From the NCBI RefSeq assembly GCF_000143415.4, contig NW_003314281.1, positions 1,692,955-1,756,954 of the forward strand: a DNA stretch of 64,000 nucleotides, written 5' to 3'. Shown piece after piece: positions 44,374 through 55,474 of this stretch. Below the pieces are notes generated by a model. It saw only the letters and a list, made by a program, of their open reading frames with translations, searched no databases and was not told the DNA's origin. Both the position numbers and the translations under genes were made by a program. Position 1 is the stretch's first letter. The number at the start of each line of letters is the position of its first letter. The DNA comes from Selaginella moellendorffii (lineage: Eukaryota; Streptophyta; Lycopodiopsida; Selaginellales; Selaginellaceae).

Positions 44374-45777
44374 CTACTTGACTTCGTTTCTCTTCTCCTC
44401 GGCAACTGCAATCAGAACTCTTTTCATCACCTCATAAACTGCAAAAGACACTGCCGTTGGTGGCACAATCTGGAGCAAGTCGAGCTCGAGTCCTCGGTAC
44501 AAGCCTCTGAATCCTTCGCGAGCAGACACAGCTCTCAAAACGTCCCAGGTGCTGGAGAAGTGCAAGGCGGTGTTAGGAACAGCACTCAAGCTCAACTCCT
44601 TCCTTGCCAGCTCCAGGGGGTACGTCAAAGTCGTGGACAAAGCTCCAGCAGCAGCTCCAATCGCGAGTGAGGCCACAACTCCGATGTTTTTGGTTGCGGG
44701 ATCTAAGAACTTGCTTTTCAGGGCCTCGTAGGCGTAAAACTCGGCAGCTGCGCTGGGAACCATCCGCAGAAGCTCGGGCCCCAGCCCCGTGTACAAGCCT
44801 CGGACACCTTCCTCGCGAAGAACTTTACCAAAAGCCGAGAAAGTTGACGAGTAATCTTCTGGCTGGACAAAAACGAAAGGTCAAGTGGAAACAGGTGACG
44901 AAATCTCAAGGAGGAAGTGGACTCACTTGTAGCATCAACCGGTCCTGGATAGTGTTGAAGGGATACGTAGTGAGAAGGGAAGTCACAGCAGAGAGAGCTC
45001 CCGAAAGTGTGGAAATGGAGACCTCTCGCGGCAGCAGTGGAACAACCTTGGGATCTCTGGTGTGTCTTCTCTCCTCGCTCCTCTTGACGGACTCAAAGGT
45101 GAGGAACTGGACGCCCCTCTTGAGCGACCCAATGAAGATCATCATCATCCAGCTAGAGAGCGAGGCCGGGAAAAGGCCGAGAATGCCTCCAGGCTTCTTG
45201 GACAAGTTGGTTAGGACTTCCGACGTGGAGGTTCCTCCTCTCCGAGCGATCACTCGCGTTTTAGCCGCCCCGAGTGGCGCACACGACGCCGAAGACACCG
45301 CCCCTGCTATGGTGCCGCAGATGAGCTATACGGAGATCAAAAACGATGAAGAAGAGCTTCCAAGTAAGTCTACAAGCTTCTATGTTCTTTAAGCAAGTTT
45401 TTTTTTTCTCTCTTACATGTTTCAAGGCGAGGCTTTTGACGAATCCCAGAAATGGAACTGTGGTTTCCGGAACGGGAATGCGAAGATGCTGAACAGTCTC
45501 CTTGGGATCCTGTCGCAAAGAAAGAGTGACGAAAAGCTAAAGAGGTGAAAGCTACGCTTACTTTGTAGCCATCGCTCCAGGTGTTTCCAATGCTCGCAAG
45601 GCACAGAAGCGCTGCATTGTAGCCTCCAGACCCCATTGCGCTGTGGAGATCGTGAGTTCTCTGTCTCGCACTTCTAATTTTTCGAAGTTTCTCGCCCCAG
45701 AGTAAAGCGCTTTGGGCAGTTCCAACGATCGACAAGTGTTCCGAAATACGTGGCCAGATAAAGTCTGTAAAATCCAC
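44374..45777 (-). CDS. Mitochondrial carrier (SLC25) family protein, 398 aa
   Basis: Exons on the minus strand: 45777-45562, 45509-45417, 45325-44927, 44862-44374, all phase 0. Three carrier repeats are visible. Repeat 1 has CAPLGAAKTRV, repeat 2 has YPFNTIQDRLML then EEGVRGLYTGLGPELLRMVP, and repeat 3 has YPLELARKELSL then REGFRGLYRGLELDLLQIVP. Only repeat 3 keeps the acidic residue of the P-x-D/E-x-x-K/R signature. The inner-membrane carrier fold is clear; the substrate is not. The N-terminal 70 residues are an extension; Met at 45636 (MGSGGYN) is an alternative start. It sits head-to-tail with TIC20 and converges with the C2 gene. Confidence 0.82.
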
Positions 45778-45921
45778 GTAATGTAATCGGGATTACGAAC
45801 CTTTTGTACTAACTTTGCAACCAAAAAAAAAAAAACAGAAGAAAAAATAAATGTTGAATGCACAAAACTTTGGAGACAAAAAAAAAAGAAGTTTTGGTTG
45901 CAAAGAAAGAGATGGTACAAT

Positions 45922-46733
45922 TTAGTCGTAGGGGATTTGCATGTAGGCCGCATCCGAGATGAAGGGAATGTCGGCGTACATCCCCATGATGGCGCAGCGG
46001 ATGGTCTCGAGCGTGGTCAAGAAGTAGGTCCAAAACACCGCCAGCCAAAAGTGCGCGCCAATCTTCCCCCAGTAGATCCCATGCGGGATCCAGTCGTTGA
46101 GCGTGCCCATCACCTGCAAGATGATCTCCAGCAGCATCCCCGTGACGACGTGGAAGCGGAAAAAGTGCGGCCAGACGTTGCGGCGCACGATGCCGAGGTA
46201 GGCGACGAAGAAGTAGGCGAGGAGGAACCACGAGGGCAGGCGGCCCAGCAGGCGGAGCACCGGGTACGTCCAGAACTCGTACTGCTCGATGAAGCAGTGC
46301 AGGTTGTAGGCGGTCTCGGCGTACATCCACGACTCGCACAGCGGCATGATGTACGGCACCAGCGCCAGCAGCCGCCAGTACCACGCCGGCTTGCCCTGCA
46401 TGGGCGGGAAGCCCTTGAACGCCGGCACGTCCTCGGGGCTCTTCTGGGCCCTCGTTCTCGTGGTGGGCGATGGCGGCGCTGATGGTCTCCTCCTCCCCCT
46501 CCTCCTCCAGCCTCCACTGCCCAGCAATCCACCACTCAGTCCAGCTCTCGCTGCCCGGATGGACAATCCGCGACTTGCTGGGAAGAAGAAGGCCGTGAGA
46601 TGAAATGCGGGGTCCCTGGAGCAAGAGAGCTTTGCGTTTACGTACCTGGAGGTGGCACCGCGGTCCTTGCCCAGAGTGAGCTCCTCCCGGCGAGGAAGGA
46701 GCACTGGGCCGCGCAGCCCACTGCCGCGGCCAT
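45922..46733 (-). CDS. TIC20: Chloroplast inner-envelope import protein TIC20, 247 aa
   Basis: Two exons, 46733-46646 and 46577-45922, with a 68-bp intron; the join gives VPPPASRGLSIRAARAGLSG. The N-terminus (MAAAVGCAAQCSFLAGRS) plus the Ser/Arg/Ala-rich stretch is a chloroplast transit peptide. The mature part carries four hydrophobic helices, with CESWMYAETAYNLH, LPSWFLLAYFFVAYLGIVRR, WPHFFRFHVVTGMLLEIILQ and ETIRCAIMGMYADIPF, ending AAYMQIPYD. This pattern is specific for TIC20 of the I/IV type. The protein is a core subunit of the inner-envelope translocon. Codon use is very GC-rich in this exon compared with neighbouring genes, which opens long but meaningless frames on the opposite strand. 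Confidence 0.95.
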
Positions 46734-47699
46734 GACGAGCCCTAAAACATGTGATGACGTGTAGACCACCCTAAAAACACACTTCTCCACGTGGCACTTA
46801 ATTACTTTGGAAATTTAGTTTAACGTTTTCTTTCTTTAATTTTTCTTTTCCTAGGGAGATATCATAGTTAAGCTCGCTCATTGGCACTTTAGGTGCAAGA
46901 AATCGAAGGGATTTTAGTTACTCTGTCTTCTTTTTTTTAAAAACTTTGTGAAGAACATGATTGAGTTGAGTAGATTGATTTTGCTTCTAGCGACTTCTTC
47001 CATGGTTGGTGTGGTAAGCTCTAGTATGTTTGAAATTTATAGAGATTCCTCTTGTGCTACTGTTGTAATGACTCTATCAACGCTTAATCAGTGTTTTTCT
47101 GTTGTACCATTTTTCGGATACAAGTAATTGCCCTCTTTTTACACACTTGTTCTAAGCAGTACTAATGTGTAATTGCGTTATGCAGTTTCATTTTCACAAA
47201 TGAGTCTGGAATCTTGTTTTCTGAAGCAAATTGTTCAAGTGGGTTTACTACTTTGACTAACAATACATCAGTATGTGGCTCAACAAAAGCAACCTCCTTA
47301 GGAATTTTTTCACAAGATCTTGACAAGTTAAACCTATATGTTATTTAAAGGTGTAGACAAACTAAGATTTGAATTTGAAACTACTTGAATCTTGATTATC
47401 TTTTAAAATTACTTGATATCTATACATACATCCTTAAAAAGTATCATTTTCAATCCAATGTGCCATTTGTATAGATTTGAAGTTCTAGTTTATGCTATAC
47501 AGACCAAACCAAACAAGTCCAATGGCACCTCTTCCTGGCCATTGTCGCAGTAGCTAAGCATCACCATATTCCAGGACATAATGTTGTAGTGAGGCATCTA
47601 ATTTAGCCGCCATTTTCAATATCTCTCAATCAACTCAATTTTTAGGATGTTAGATGCATAAGCATTTGCATGGCTAGATCTGGAACCTGGTGGTGACTT

Positions 47700-48490
47700 T
47701 AAAAATGTTTATCTATCTTATACTATAATGATGTTTGTTCAAGTTTAGAAGACTGTTTTGTTGATATATAATTGTATACTATCAAACTAACCGCTAGTAT
47801 GATCTTTACAAGTGATTCCATTCTGAAATGACAAGTGATGCAATTGATATATCAGTATATGGGTCAACAAAAACAGCCTCCCTAGGAATTATTTTACTAG
47901 ATTTGACCAAGAATCTGTCAAATTTTATGACAAGTTAAACCTGTATGTTATTTAGAGGTGTATGTGTTTTTTTAATCAAAATAAGGTTTCGATACGATTG
48001 TCCCTCCTTAAAAAATATCATATTCAATGCAAGGTGCCATTTCTCTAAGTTTGGAGGCATTATACTATAACAACATTTATTTAAGTTTAGAATACTTTTG
48101 TTGATATATAATTATGCTATTCACAACCACTGCTAAGGTCTTTATAAATGATTCTATTCTGATGTGACAAGTGACATAATTGATACATCAGTATCTATCT
48201 CAACTAAAGCAACCTTCCTAGGACTTATTTCAGAATATTTTACTAAGAATCAGTCAAATTCTATGACAGTTTATTTTAATTTGAAACTATTTAATATTAT
48301 TAGCTTTTAAATTAATTAATATCTTTCTTCAAAAATATTATATTCATGCAAGGTGCTATTTGTCTAATATAATGACATTTACTCAAGTTTAGAAGACTTT
48401 TGTTGATATATAAATTTATACTATCCAAAACCAACCACTACTAAGATATTTATAAGTGATTCCATTTGAAGTGATAAGTGACACAATCTA
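47700..48490. repeat. Degenerate tandem repeat, period about 320-335 bp, about 2.4 copies
   Basis: The marker tttgttgatatataa occurs at about 47757, 48090 and 48407; the marker atatcagtat/acatcagtat followed by caacaaaa or caactaaa occurs at about 47848 and 48181, with an outlying copy near 47265. There is no coding content. Confidence 0.7.
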
Positions 48491-50729
48491 TTTAATTAAG
48501 AAAGTTTCAAATTTTGAGAGTTTCAATCCTTAAATCTTTTGTTAATTCAAACCTTAAAGTACATTTAAAACTTTGGTGTTGCAACTCAAAATAATGTGCT
48601 TCTGACTAGTGAATCTTCTGAAAGTCAATTACAATATTATAATAATATTTTTATATTTTTATAGATAATAAAGCCCAACTCTGGATGAATTAAAATGGTT
48701 TCAGAGTTTTAAAAATAAGGATAAAATAAATATTTAATACAGATAACATTACTTGTAATAAAATCTAACATTAATGTTCATAGTGAAAGAACTTTATAAA
48801 TGGGTGAAAATAATAACATAAACTTGTAAAATGAATTATTTTGAATTTTTAATGGAGAATATTGTAGTAAGGATGCTTTGAATTAATGTCCTCAGAATTT
48901 AGGGATAAGAAAATTATTAACAATAATGACACACATTTTTAGAGGTTTTATATCTATTTAAAAACCTTCTATACATACATTTAGGTTCTAATATTTTAAC
49001 ACTTTAATATTAACTTCTACTATAATAGAAATTTTAAGCATTTTAGTTTTGAAATTTATAGTTTTATATCTTACATTTCTTAGAAAAATTATTTTTGTTT
49101 ATTACTAATTTTATTTAAGAAATTATTATCTTTCTTTAAATAAAAAATATAATTAATTTTTTGTAGCTTATTGATTTTTATAAATTCAATATCTATAGAT
49201 TGTGATGATGTGCTGATATAGAAAAAAATATTTTTAGATTATTAGGGTTTTATATTTATACAAATAATCTGTGTTCTAGATTATGATGATGTCCTGATAT
49301 ATACTATATAAATTGTGATTATGATCTTCAGATAATAAATATTGCAATAAATATTAATCTATAAGGTTTCTACATATGGTATAAATATTTACTACATAGA
49401 TATAACATAAATTATTTATATAAATATAAAACTCTAATAATTTAAAATTATCTTTTCCCTTAGGGTTCTCTCATTGTTACAGATTCTTATATAGAATTAT
49501 TTATTATTTTGAAAGTTGTGATGTAATAGGGTAAAATAGTCCTCCATTATAGCTAGAGGAGCAGCTAGCAAACTATAAGATTATGGTATGCAATTGTGAT
49601 TATAGTAGAAGTATCACATGTGTGACACTAGTGAGTATAAAGGTTATGGTTATGGTCTTGTCAAGGTTGAGAAATAATTATATTAAAATTTTCTAATTGT
49701 CATTTATAATATTTTAAATATCAATTAATTCTATATATCCCAAAAGCTTTAACCAATTTTTAAAAATTGTGCACTTTTATTTATATGCCCTTTTCCCTTT
49801 ATATTTGAATTTTAATTATCAAGTCATTCTTTTTTATTGTTTACAGCTTCCACTCTATAGTAAAAAGCCCATGTGGCAAAAGTGGCAAAGTGGGAAGATT
49901 TTCAAAAACAGCCATTGAACCATATTAAACATAATTTATAACAACAAAAAAAAAACACTATTGAATAGAATAGAATAGAAAGGAGATTTTACACTACCCA
50001 ATAACTTATAAGCAATTGACACACATTATATGCAATAAAAAGGTGTGTTAATACTCCTTAAGTTGGAAAGTTATATATGCCATGCATAACAACCATAGAA
50101 GACTTTTATTTTGCAAACAACATGTGAAGAGTGTGTTTATATAAAGTTTCATATAACACAAGTGAGTACACTACTAAATGATGAATGGAGAATATATGGA
50201 CTAATCCTGAGAAAACAAGCATAAACCTCTTATTTTCCATCAACTCTGTATCATATATATAGAAAGAGAGTAAGGCTGAACTCACACACTTTTGAGAAAG
50301 TATAGAGAATGATTAGGTTGCATAAGGGCTTATAAACTTTTGAGCAAGCATTAGTTGAGAAAAAATATTCTATAGCATCTTGATGATAGTTTATAAGTTA
50401 TAGTTAATCATATTAATCAAATCAAGTTGCACTTACTCCACTCAAGATGCTTGTCCTATCAAAATAAGCATTTTTCAGTGATCTTGTTAAAATAAATAAA
50501 TGAACAAGTGTATGAAGGAGATATTTGTCATTTGAAAATCACATAATTTATGGCTGTTGAGATATATTTTTTCTTAAACAAATGATATTTCTAAATGATA
50601 TTATGGTTGTTGACTCAGATCCTTTATTTCGAGTTGATGATACTCTAGGGAACATTGTTATTTCACTAAACTTAATATTGAGGTATTAAATAATACCTAT
50701 AATTAATACTGAAGTAGTAAGTTCATGTT

Positions 50730-51010
50730 GGTGGGAGGGTTTTACCACATTTCAGAGTAAAATGGATGAAATGATAGAATTTTTTGAAGGGATTGCATAA
50801 GTTTATTTAGACAATTTGTTAATCTATATTGATAGCACGTGATATGATCATTTGTGACATGTTGAATAAATGCTTCAATAACTTGAAAAACACTTTCTCC
50901 AACTCAAACTTCCAAAATGTTATTTTAGGCAAAACGTTTTGAGATATTTAATTTTTAAATACGAAGTGTAGCCAGATTTTGAAAAGATTGATGATTTTCT
51001 TTATCAAGGC
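50730..51010 (+). pseudogene. Ty3/gypsy reverse-transcriptase remnant
   Basis: With stops ignored, the frame near 50750-50990 reads FQSKMDEMIEFF, VYLDNLLIYID, YDHL-HVE-ML, LEKHFLQLKLPKCYFR and RYLIFKYEV. This corresponds to the YVDDLLIYS / H..HV..VL / KCEF....YLG pattern of Ty3/gypsy reverse transcriptases, with the catalytic YxDD reduced to YLDN. At least five stops; dead. Confidence 0.6.
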
Positions 51011-51835
51011 CCTATCCTAGCTTTTGAAGTTATTAAAATGCTGATATTAATTAGTCTTTTGCATCTAATTATCATCTTAAGATAGATGTATAACTTTGTT
51101 GAACAATTGAATCAAATATTCAAAAGGCATAATTGTGAAGTATATGATGTCATATTTGCAAATTATTTATATACTAGCATCACAAAAGTCTACTGACATC
51201 TCTCTATTCCATGTATTATTTGGGGGGAGCCTCCTATTGTGGGTTTGATGTCAATTACCCTATGTTATCTAGAGTGGAAAACATGGTTAAAATATTTGAA
51301 TTGAGTGTTGCCAACATCATGTGCATAATTTTTAGAGTCATAGGCAAGGGCGAAAGAGTATTATAAGTAAACCTATGTTGAGTTATCAACAAAGTGATAT
51401 AATGTTAGTGAAGTTTCCTCACCTTGGAGATTCCTCACCTTAGAACTGATCTATTATCCCTGTGGATTGGACCATATCAAGTGCATATGTCTTTTGGATT
51501 CTACCATTTTACCAACAATAATACTTGAAGGGGAAAATATATACTATATAGATATAGACAAAATTAGCTTGGCTATAAAATTAGTTTTAATGTTGAGATT
51601 CCCTATTTCATAACAAATAAAAGCATCTTTAATCTATGAGCTGCAATCTATCAACAATGTAGCTTGTCTATTTTGTTCATAATAGTCATCAAGAATTTTT
51701 CATGAAATTGTAATTCCTTTGATTATACTTAAATTCAAGTTTGAAAGTTGTGATTATATGCTAATTATCCAAAATAACCTGAGATTTTCTCCTTTTTCAT
51801 TTATATTAAATAAACGATGAATATTATTGCTTCCA

Positions 51836-53998
51836 TTACAACTTTGATCTCTTATATGGTCCAAAGACCCCTTCTTGTGCAACTGAAATAACAAGCTGAA
51901 AAGAAAACAGTTTTAGAATAAGATAATATTTTGGATTTTTATTCTCACTTCGCCAGATTGAGTGTACATATGTCCAGTTGCAAAGCCACGTCCATTACCA
52001 GCAAAAGGACTTTCCATCTGAAAAAGATCATATAATAAAAAACAATATCAGGACAGCGTACTAACCACAAATAATAGCCATTCATCTGCTCTGAAAGGTT
52101 GATGGAACCACATCCTATACGAAAACGTATAAAAACATGGTAACAACCAAAAAGAGTAATAAATGCTTACGAGTGGTCTAAGCTCAAAATTCTAAATCTC
52201 TGCCCTGATGATGTTCTCAAAGGTCTCAGAGCCGTCCCAATGAATTGAGAGTCAGAAGCATAAGCAGCAACACAACTATATGAAAAATTTAAAGACTTTA
52301 CCAGTAATGTAAACGTAGAATAATAACATACCAGTGAAGGGATTGATCGTCTGAGAGTTTTTGACGTGCTTTTAGCCACACTCGCTGCCTAAAAAAGAAA
52401 AATAGAAAAGGACATTAAACCTTAAAACAGAAAAAAGAAAAGAAAGAAAGGAAATACCTCGGTTCAAGTTGAGTAGGATTTACAAGATCGACTGGATCAC
52501 AAAGTCGCACTTCCATGGGATATTGTAGATGTGGAGCCGCTGCAAGCTTCTTCTTTATACGCCTGCCAAGGATATTAGAACCAAACATTGCCTACCTTTA
52601 AGAATCTTACAAGGGAATTCGGGCGTCTACTCGGTATCTTTGCTCAAGAACTTCTCTAGGCAAAACCTGCAAACTCAGAAAGAAACTCAAGACCATGCTC
52701 TAGAAAATAAAAGAATTACATCCTCGGGTCGAGGTGCTTCAGGCATGTCTCGTTGGTGCTCCAAACTTTTCTCTAATCTCTATGACAAAAGAATTGTGAT
52801 CAACTTGAAAAAGATATGATGTAAATCTTACCTGGAAGGAGGCAGTCAGCCTGAAAATCTCTTGTCCTCTTTGCATTGCTCTGACGCACCTTGTTGCAAA
52901 CCTGTGGCCATCTCGTACTCTTTCCACTTGGTACATTATAGGCACTGCATCAGAGTTTTAGCTTTCTTCCTTCCAAGTTAGTTCTAACACAAACTGCCTA
53001 CGAGCTTCATCTCCAGCCACGAGGAAATTAGAGTGCAGACTGTGCACAAGAAGGGAAGGATCCACGGATTTACAAGCGGCTGCCAAAGCCTATCGAAAGG
53101 AAGAAAACGAAAAGAAGGAAAGAAAAACAGAGTTCAAAGATTGTAAAACTAGTTACCTGGCCAATAAGTTGTCCACCAAAGACACGCCCAGTTTCAGAGG
53201 GATACGCAGTAAGACCACGATACAAGTCAACCTGGAAGAGCACAGATGAAAAAAGCCGATGTGGCCATTGAAGCTTACATCCAGCTTGTCCAGCTCAAGA
53301 ACTCTCTCCACCGTAGCCACATCCTTTCTTTGATTGTCAGTCCATATAGAGTCCGAAGACACCAAGGCATGGTGTTCATGTGTGAGCACTAAGCATATCA
53401 CCTGAGAAAAACAACATAAATCCTTATCAAAATCTAGAAAGGAAAGGAAAGCATGAAGACCTCATCAACAGCAACAACATCAGCCTTGTGGATCTCTTGG
53501 AGATGTTCCGGACAAACTGTGGAGAACAGATCGAGCAAAAGTTACCTCCAGGAGCAAACTCACCACTTCCAAAGTAGTCTCCTGGTTTTAATATCAAAGT
53601 GTTGCTCACACCAGCGACTTCAGCCTAACGAGATCGAACAAACTTTTGATGAGGGAAAAAAAAAAGCTTTTAGAACTTCACCTCTCCTTTCCAGACAATG
53701 TAAAATCCTTCTCCCGCCTCGCCTTCTCTCACCAGCGTCTCACCAGGAGCTACAGAAGGATTAGAGAAAGGGAGGAAAGAAAAAGCTTCCCTTGTACTAT
53801 ACCAAAACGCATTGGCTTGAGAGCGTGAGCGATTTTCTTGATCAATCCGGCAGGGAGCTGCTGGAGCAGTGGAACAGAGCCTAGGAATTCCATGGCTGGG
53901 CGCGCAAAGTAAACGCTAGCATTCGAAAACAACTCAAGGAAAAGAGTACCTTGCTCCACGCTGACGTCCTTGTCGCCAATTGTGAACAAGATAGCCAT
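51836..53998 (-). CDS. Acyl-CoA thioesterase with cyclic-nucleotide-binding domain, peroxisomal (ACOT paralogue 2)
   Basis: Same domain order and intron positions as the gene at 41280-43383. Start MAILFTIGDKDVSVEQ at 53998, spliced to AMEFLGSVPLLQQLP. Then APGETLVREGEAGEGFYIVW, LILKPGDYFGS, PEHLQEIHKADVVAVDE, TAYPSETGRVFGGQLIGQ, ALAAACKSVDPSLLVHSLHS, VPIMYQVERVRDGHRFATR, CVAAYASDSQFIGTALRP, FRADEWLLF, GRGFATGHMYTQSGE. It ends YKRSKL, again a peroxisomal type-1 signal. All exons inspected keep frame, so it appears functional. An in-frame upstream Met lies at 54076, but the segment between is not conserved with paralogue 1. Acyl-CoA hydrolysis in peroxisomes is the expected role. Confidence 0.87.
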
Positions 53999-54109
53999 TG
54001 GCGGAAGAACCCTAAGCCTCGGCAGTGGATAAAAGTGCTCAAGCAAGCTAGCCGATAACAAAGGAAAGCATGACATACGACGCGGACTTTTGCGGATCCA
54101 AGGGATGCT

Positions 54110-54640
54110 TGAGTGAAGACCGTTCTTAAGTCACGCAGCCTTGCGATGATGCTGAGAAAGGTGGCTTCATTCCTTAGACTGGTTTGTGGAAGAACAGCAG
54201 TGCGAGCATCTCCTGGAAAGCCACCAAAGTCTTCTCCTTCCGAGACATCACAGTCCACGTTGCTACGACTTTCCGCTCGATCTGGTCGAAAGTTTCCCTC
54301 GCATCGTCCAGACTTTTGTACCTCCCATACATGTTGACGAGCGCAGTGCCAATGCCGGATGCCAAGTTCGCCCAAGCACCCGTGAACTTTTGGCGCAGAC
54401 TCGAGAAGGTGATCTTGTCCAGGAAAACACTGCTCTCGAGCTTCTTCCTGGCCACACTGCTCGTATCTCCTCTCTATCCAAAAGAACATCTCCCTCACAC
54501 CCTCCATGCTTCCACATTTCCTATACATCTCCACAAGTTTCAAGTTTCCAGAGTTTTGGAGGTTGATCTCATTCTTGGAACGCTGTGCTTGCAGCTCTCC
54601 AATTCACGAGAATGTTGCTCGACGGCATTGGACCTGACTG
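54110..54640 (-). pseudogene. PPR-gene fragment, frameshifted
   Basis: On the minus strand, pieces in alternating frames resemble PPR repeats: KLVEMYRKCGSMEGVREMF, then GTALVNMYGRYKSLDDARE with TFDQIERKVVATWTVM, and FLSIIARLRDLRTVF. The LV-MYGRC / A...F..I..K....W pattern is typical of plant PPR proteins. Each piece is in a different frame, so it is a broken remnant 112 bp upstream of the thioesterase start. Its 3' end is lost. Confidence 0.65.
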
Positions 54641-55474
54641 TGTGACGTTCTCTACGGTTGTGAGCTGGTGCAAGTCCAGCAGTAGATTTTTTTTATGTTT
54701 TCGTTATCCTCATTTCGTTTTCTCATCAGAGAATCCACCGTAAACATCGAACTGAAAAGACGTGTAACTCCCGACTTGCAAAGAAGTGTAACGTTTGAAA
54801 AAAGAATCAAAAAGAAGAGAGAGAGAGAAGCGTCATCTACGTTGTCTTTCGATTCGATCACGAGTGATCCAAGGCTGCCATAAAACTTGTCTATCTTCTT
54901 CCTTGAGATGAGTAAGAAAGAAACAAAAAGTGAAGTTAGCAGAAAAAAAAAAGAACAAACGACTTCTTCACACACAAGCTACAAGAAAATGCAGGCATGA
55001 TCACATCTCGAACAGACAAATCCACAAAACCTCTTCACTATCATCTGGTTGAGCTTTGATGTTCTCGCGAACCGCTTCCTCAAAACTGTAGCAAAAAGAA
55101 CTTCGTTTCCTCTTTTTTACCTGAGTGCTGCGCGCGAAAGGATTTCCTCAAAGAAAATTTTTACTAAAAGGATATCGGGCCTCCTTGGGCGCCCTGGGTA
55201 CCAAGCGCTATCCGGTAGATCACGGTGGGGTTGACCATACCGACTTAGCACTACTGGGTCACCGACGAGGGGGGCCAAGTGGTCAAGGGTCAGCGACCCC
55301 ATTTACTAAGCAACCCGAGTAACCATACCTGCCACTCCATTTCTTTTATACCGGTGTTCCTCTACTGCACCTTGGCTGGTGGGATAGGTTTTCAGCTTAC
55401 ATGGCACAATACCCGCATCTCCGGGATGACTAGGATTGTTGGTTGTCAACCTGGCATTATCCTATGGTAAGAGT
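54641..55474. other. Intergenic, outer part of the left duplication arm
   Basis: No gene. 55163-55474 is a roughly 310-bp segment repeated in inverted orientation at 61441-61721 (shared: gcgctatccggtag, gtcagcgacccc). Short matches continue outward: gaagcgtcatctac at about 54830 against gtagatgacgcttc at about 61940. Confidence 0.7.

Larger units (their letters stand above)
46740..51835. other. AT-rich intergenic block with eroded retroelement pieces
   Basis: No intact gene. It contains a degenerate tandem repeat (47700-48490), a TRIM-type LTR fragment in reverse orientation (about 49790-49855: atttgaa...caagtcattctttttt...tgtttacagc), and a decayed Ty3/gypsy reverse-transcriptase piece (50730-51010). 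Base composition is strongly AT-rich throughout. Confidence 0.6.

Noticed and set aside
45898-46535. Long Arg/Val/Gly-rich frames overlapping TIC20 on both strands
   Set aside because: High-GC shadows of the TIC20 exon; the TIC20 frame matches conserved motifs throughout.
55170-55310. Possible tRNA or SINE in the arm-terminal repeat
   Set aside because: The sequence has short stems but no cloverleaf or clear A/B boxes could be laid out by eye.
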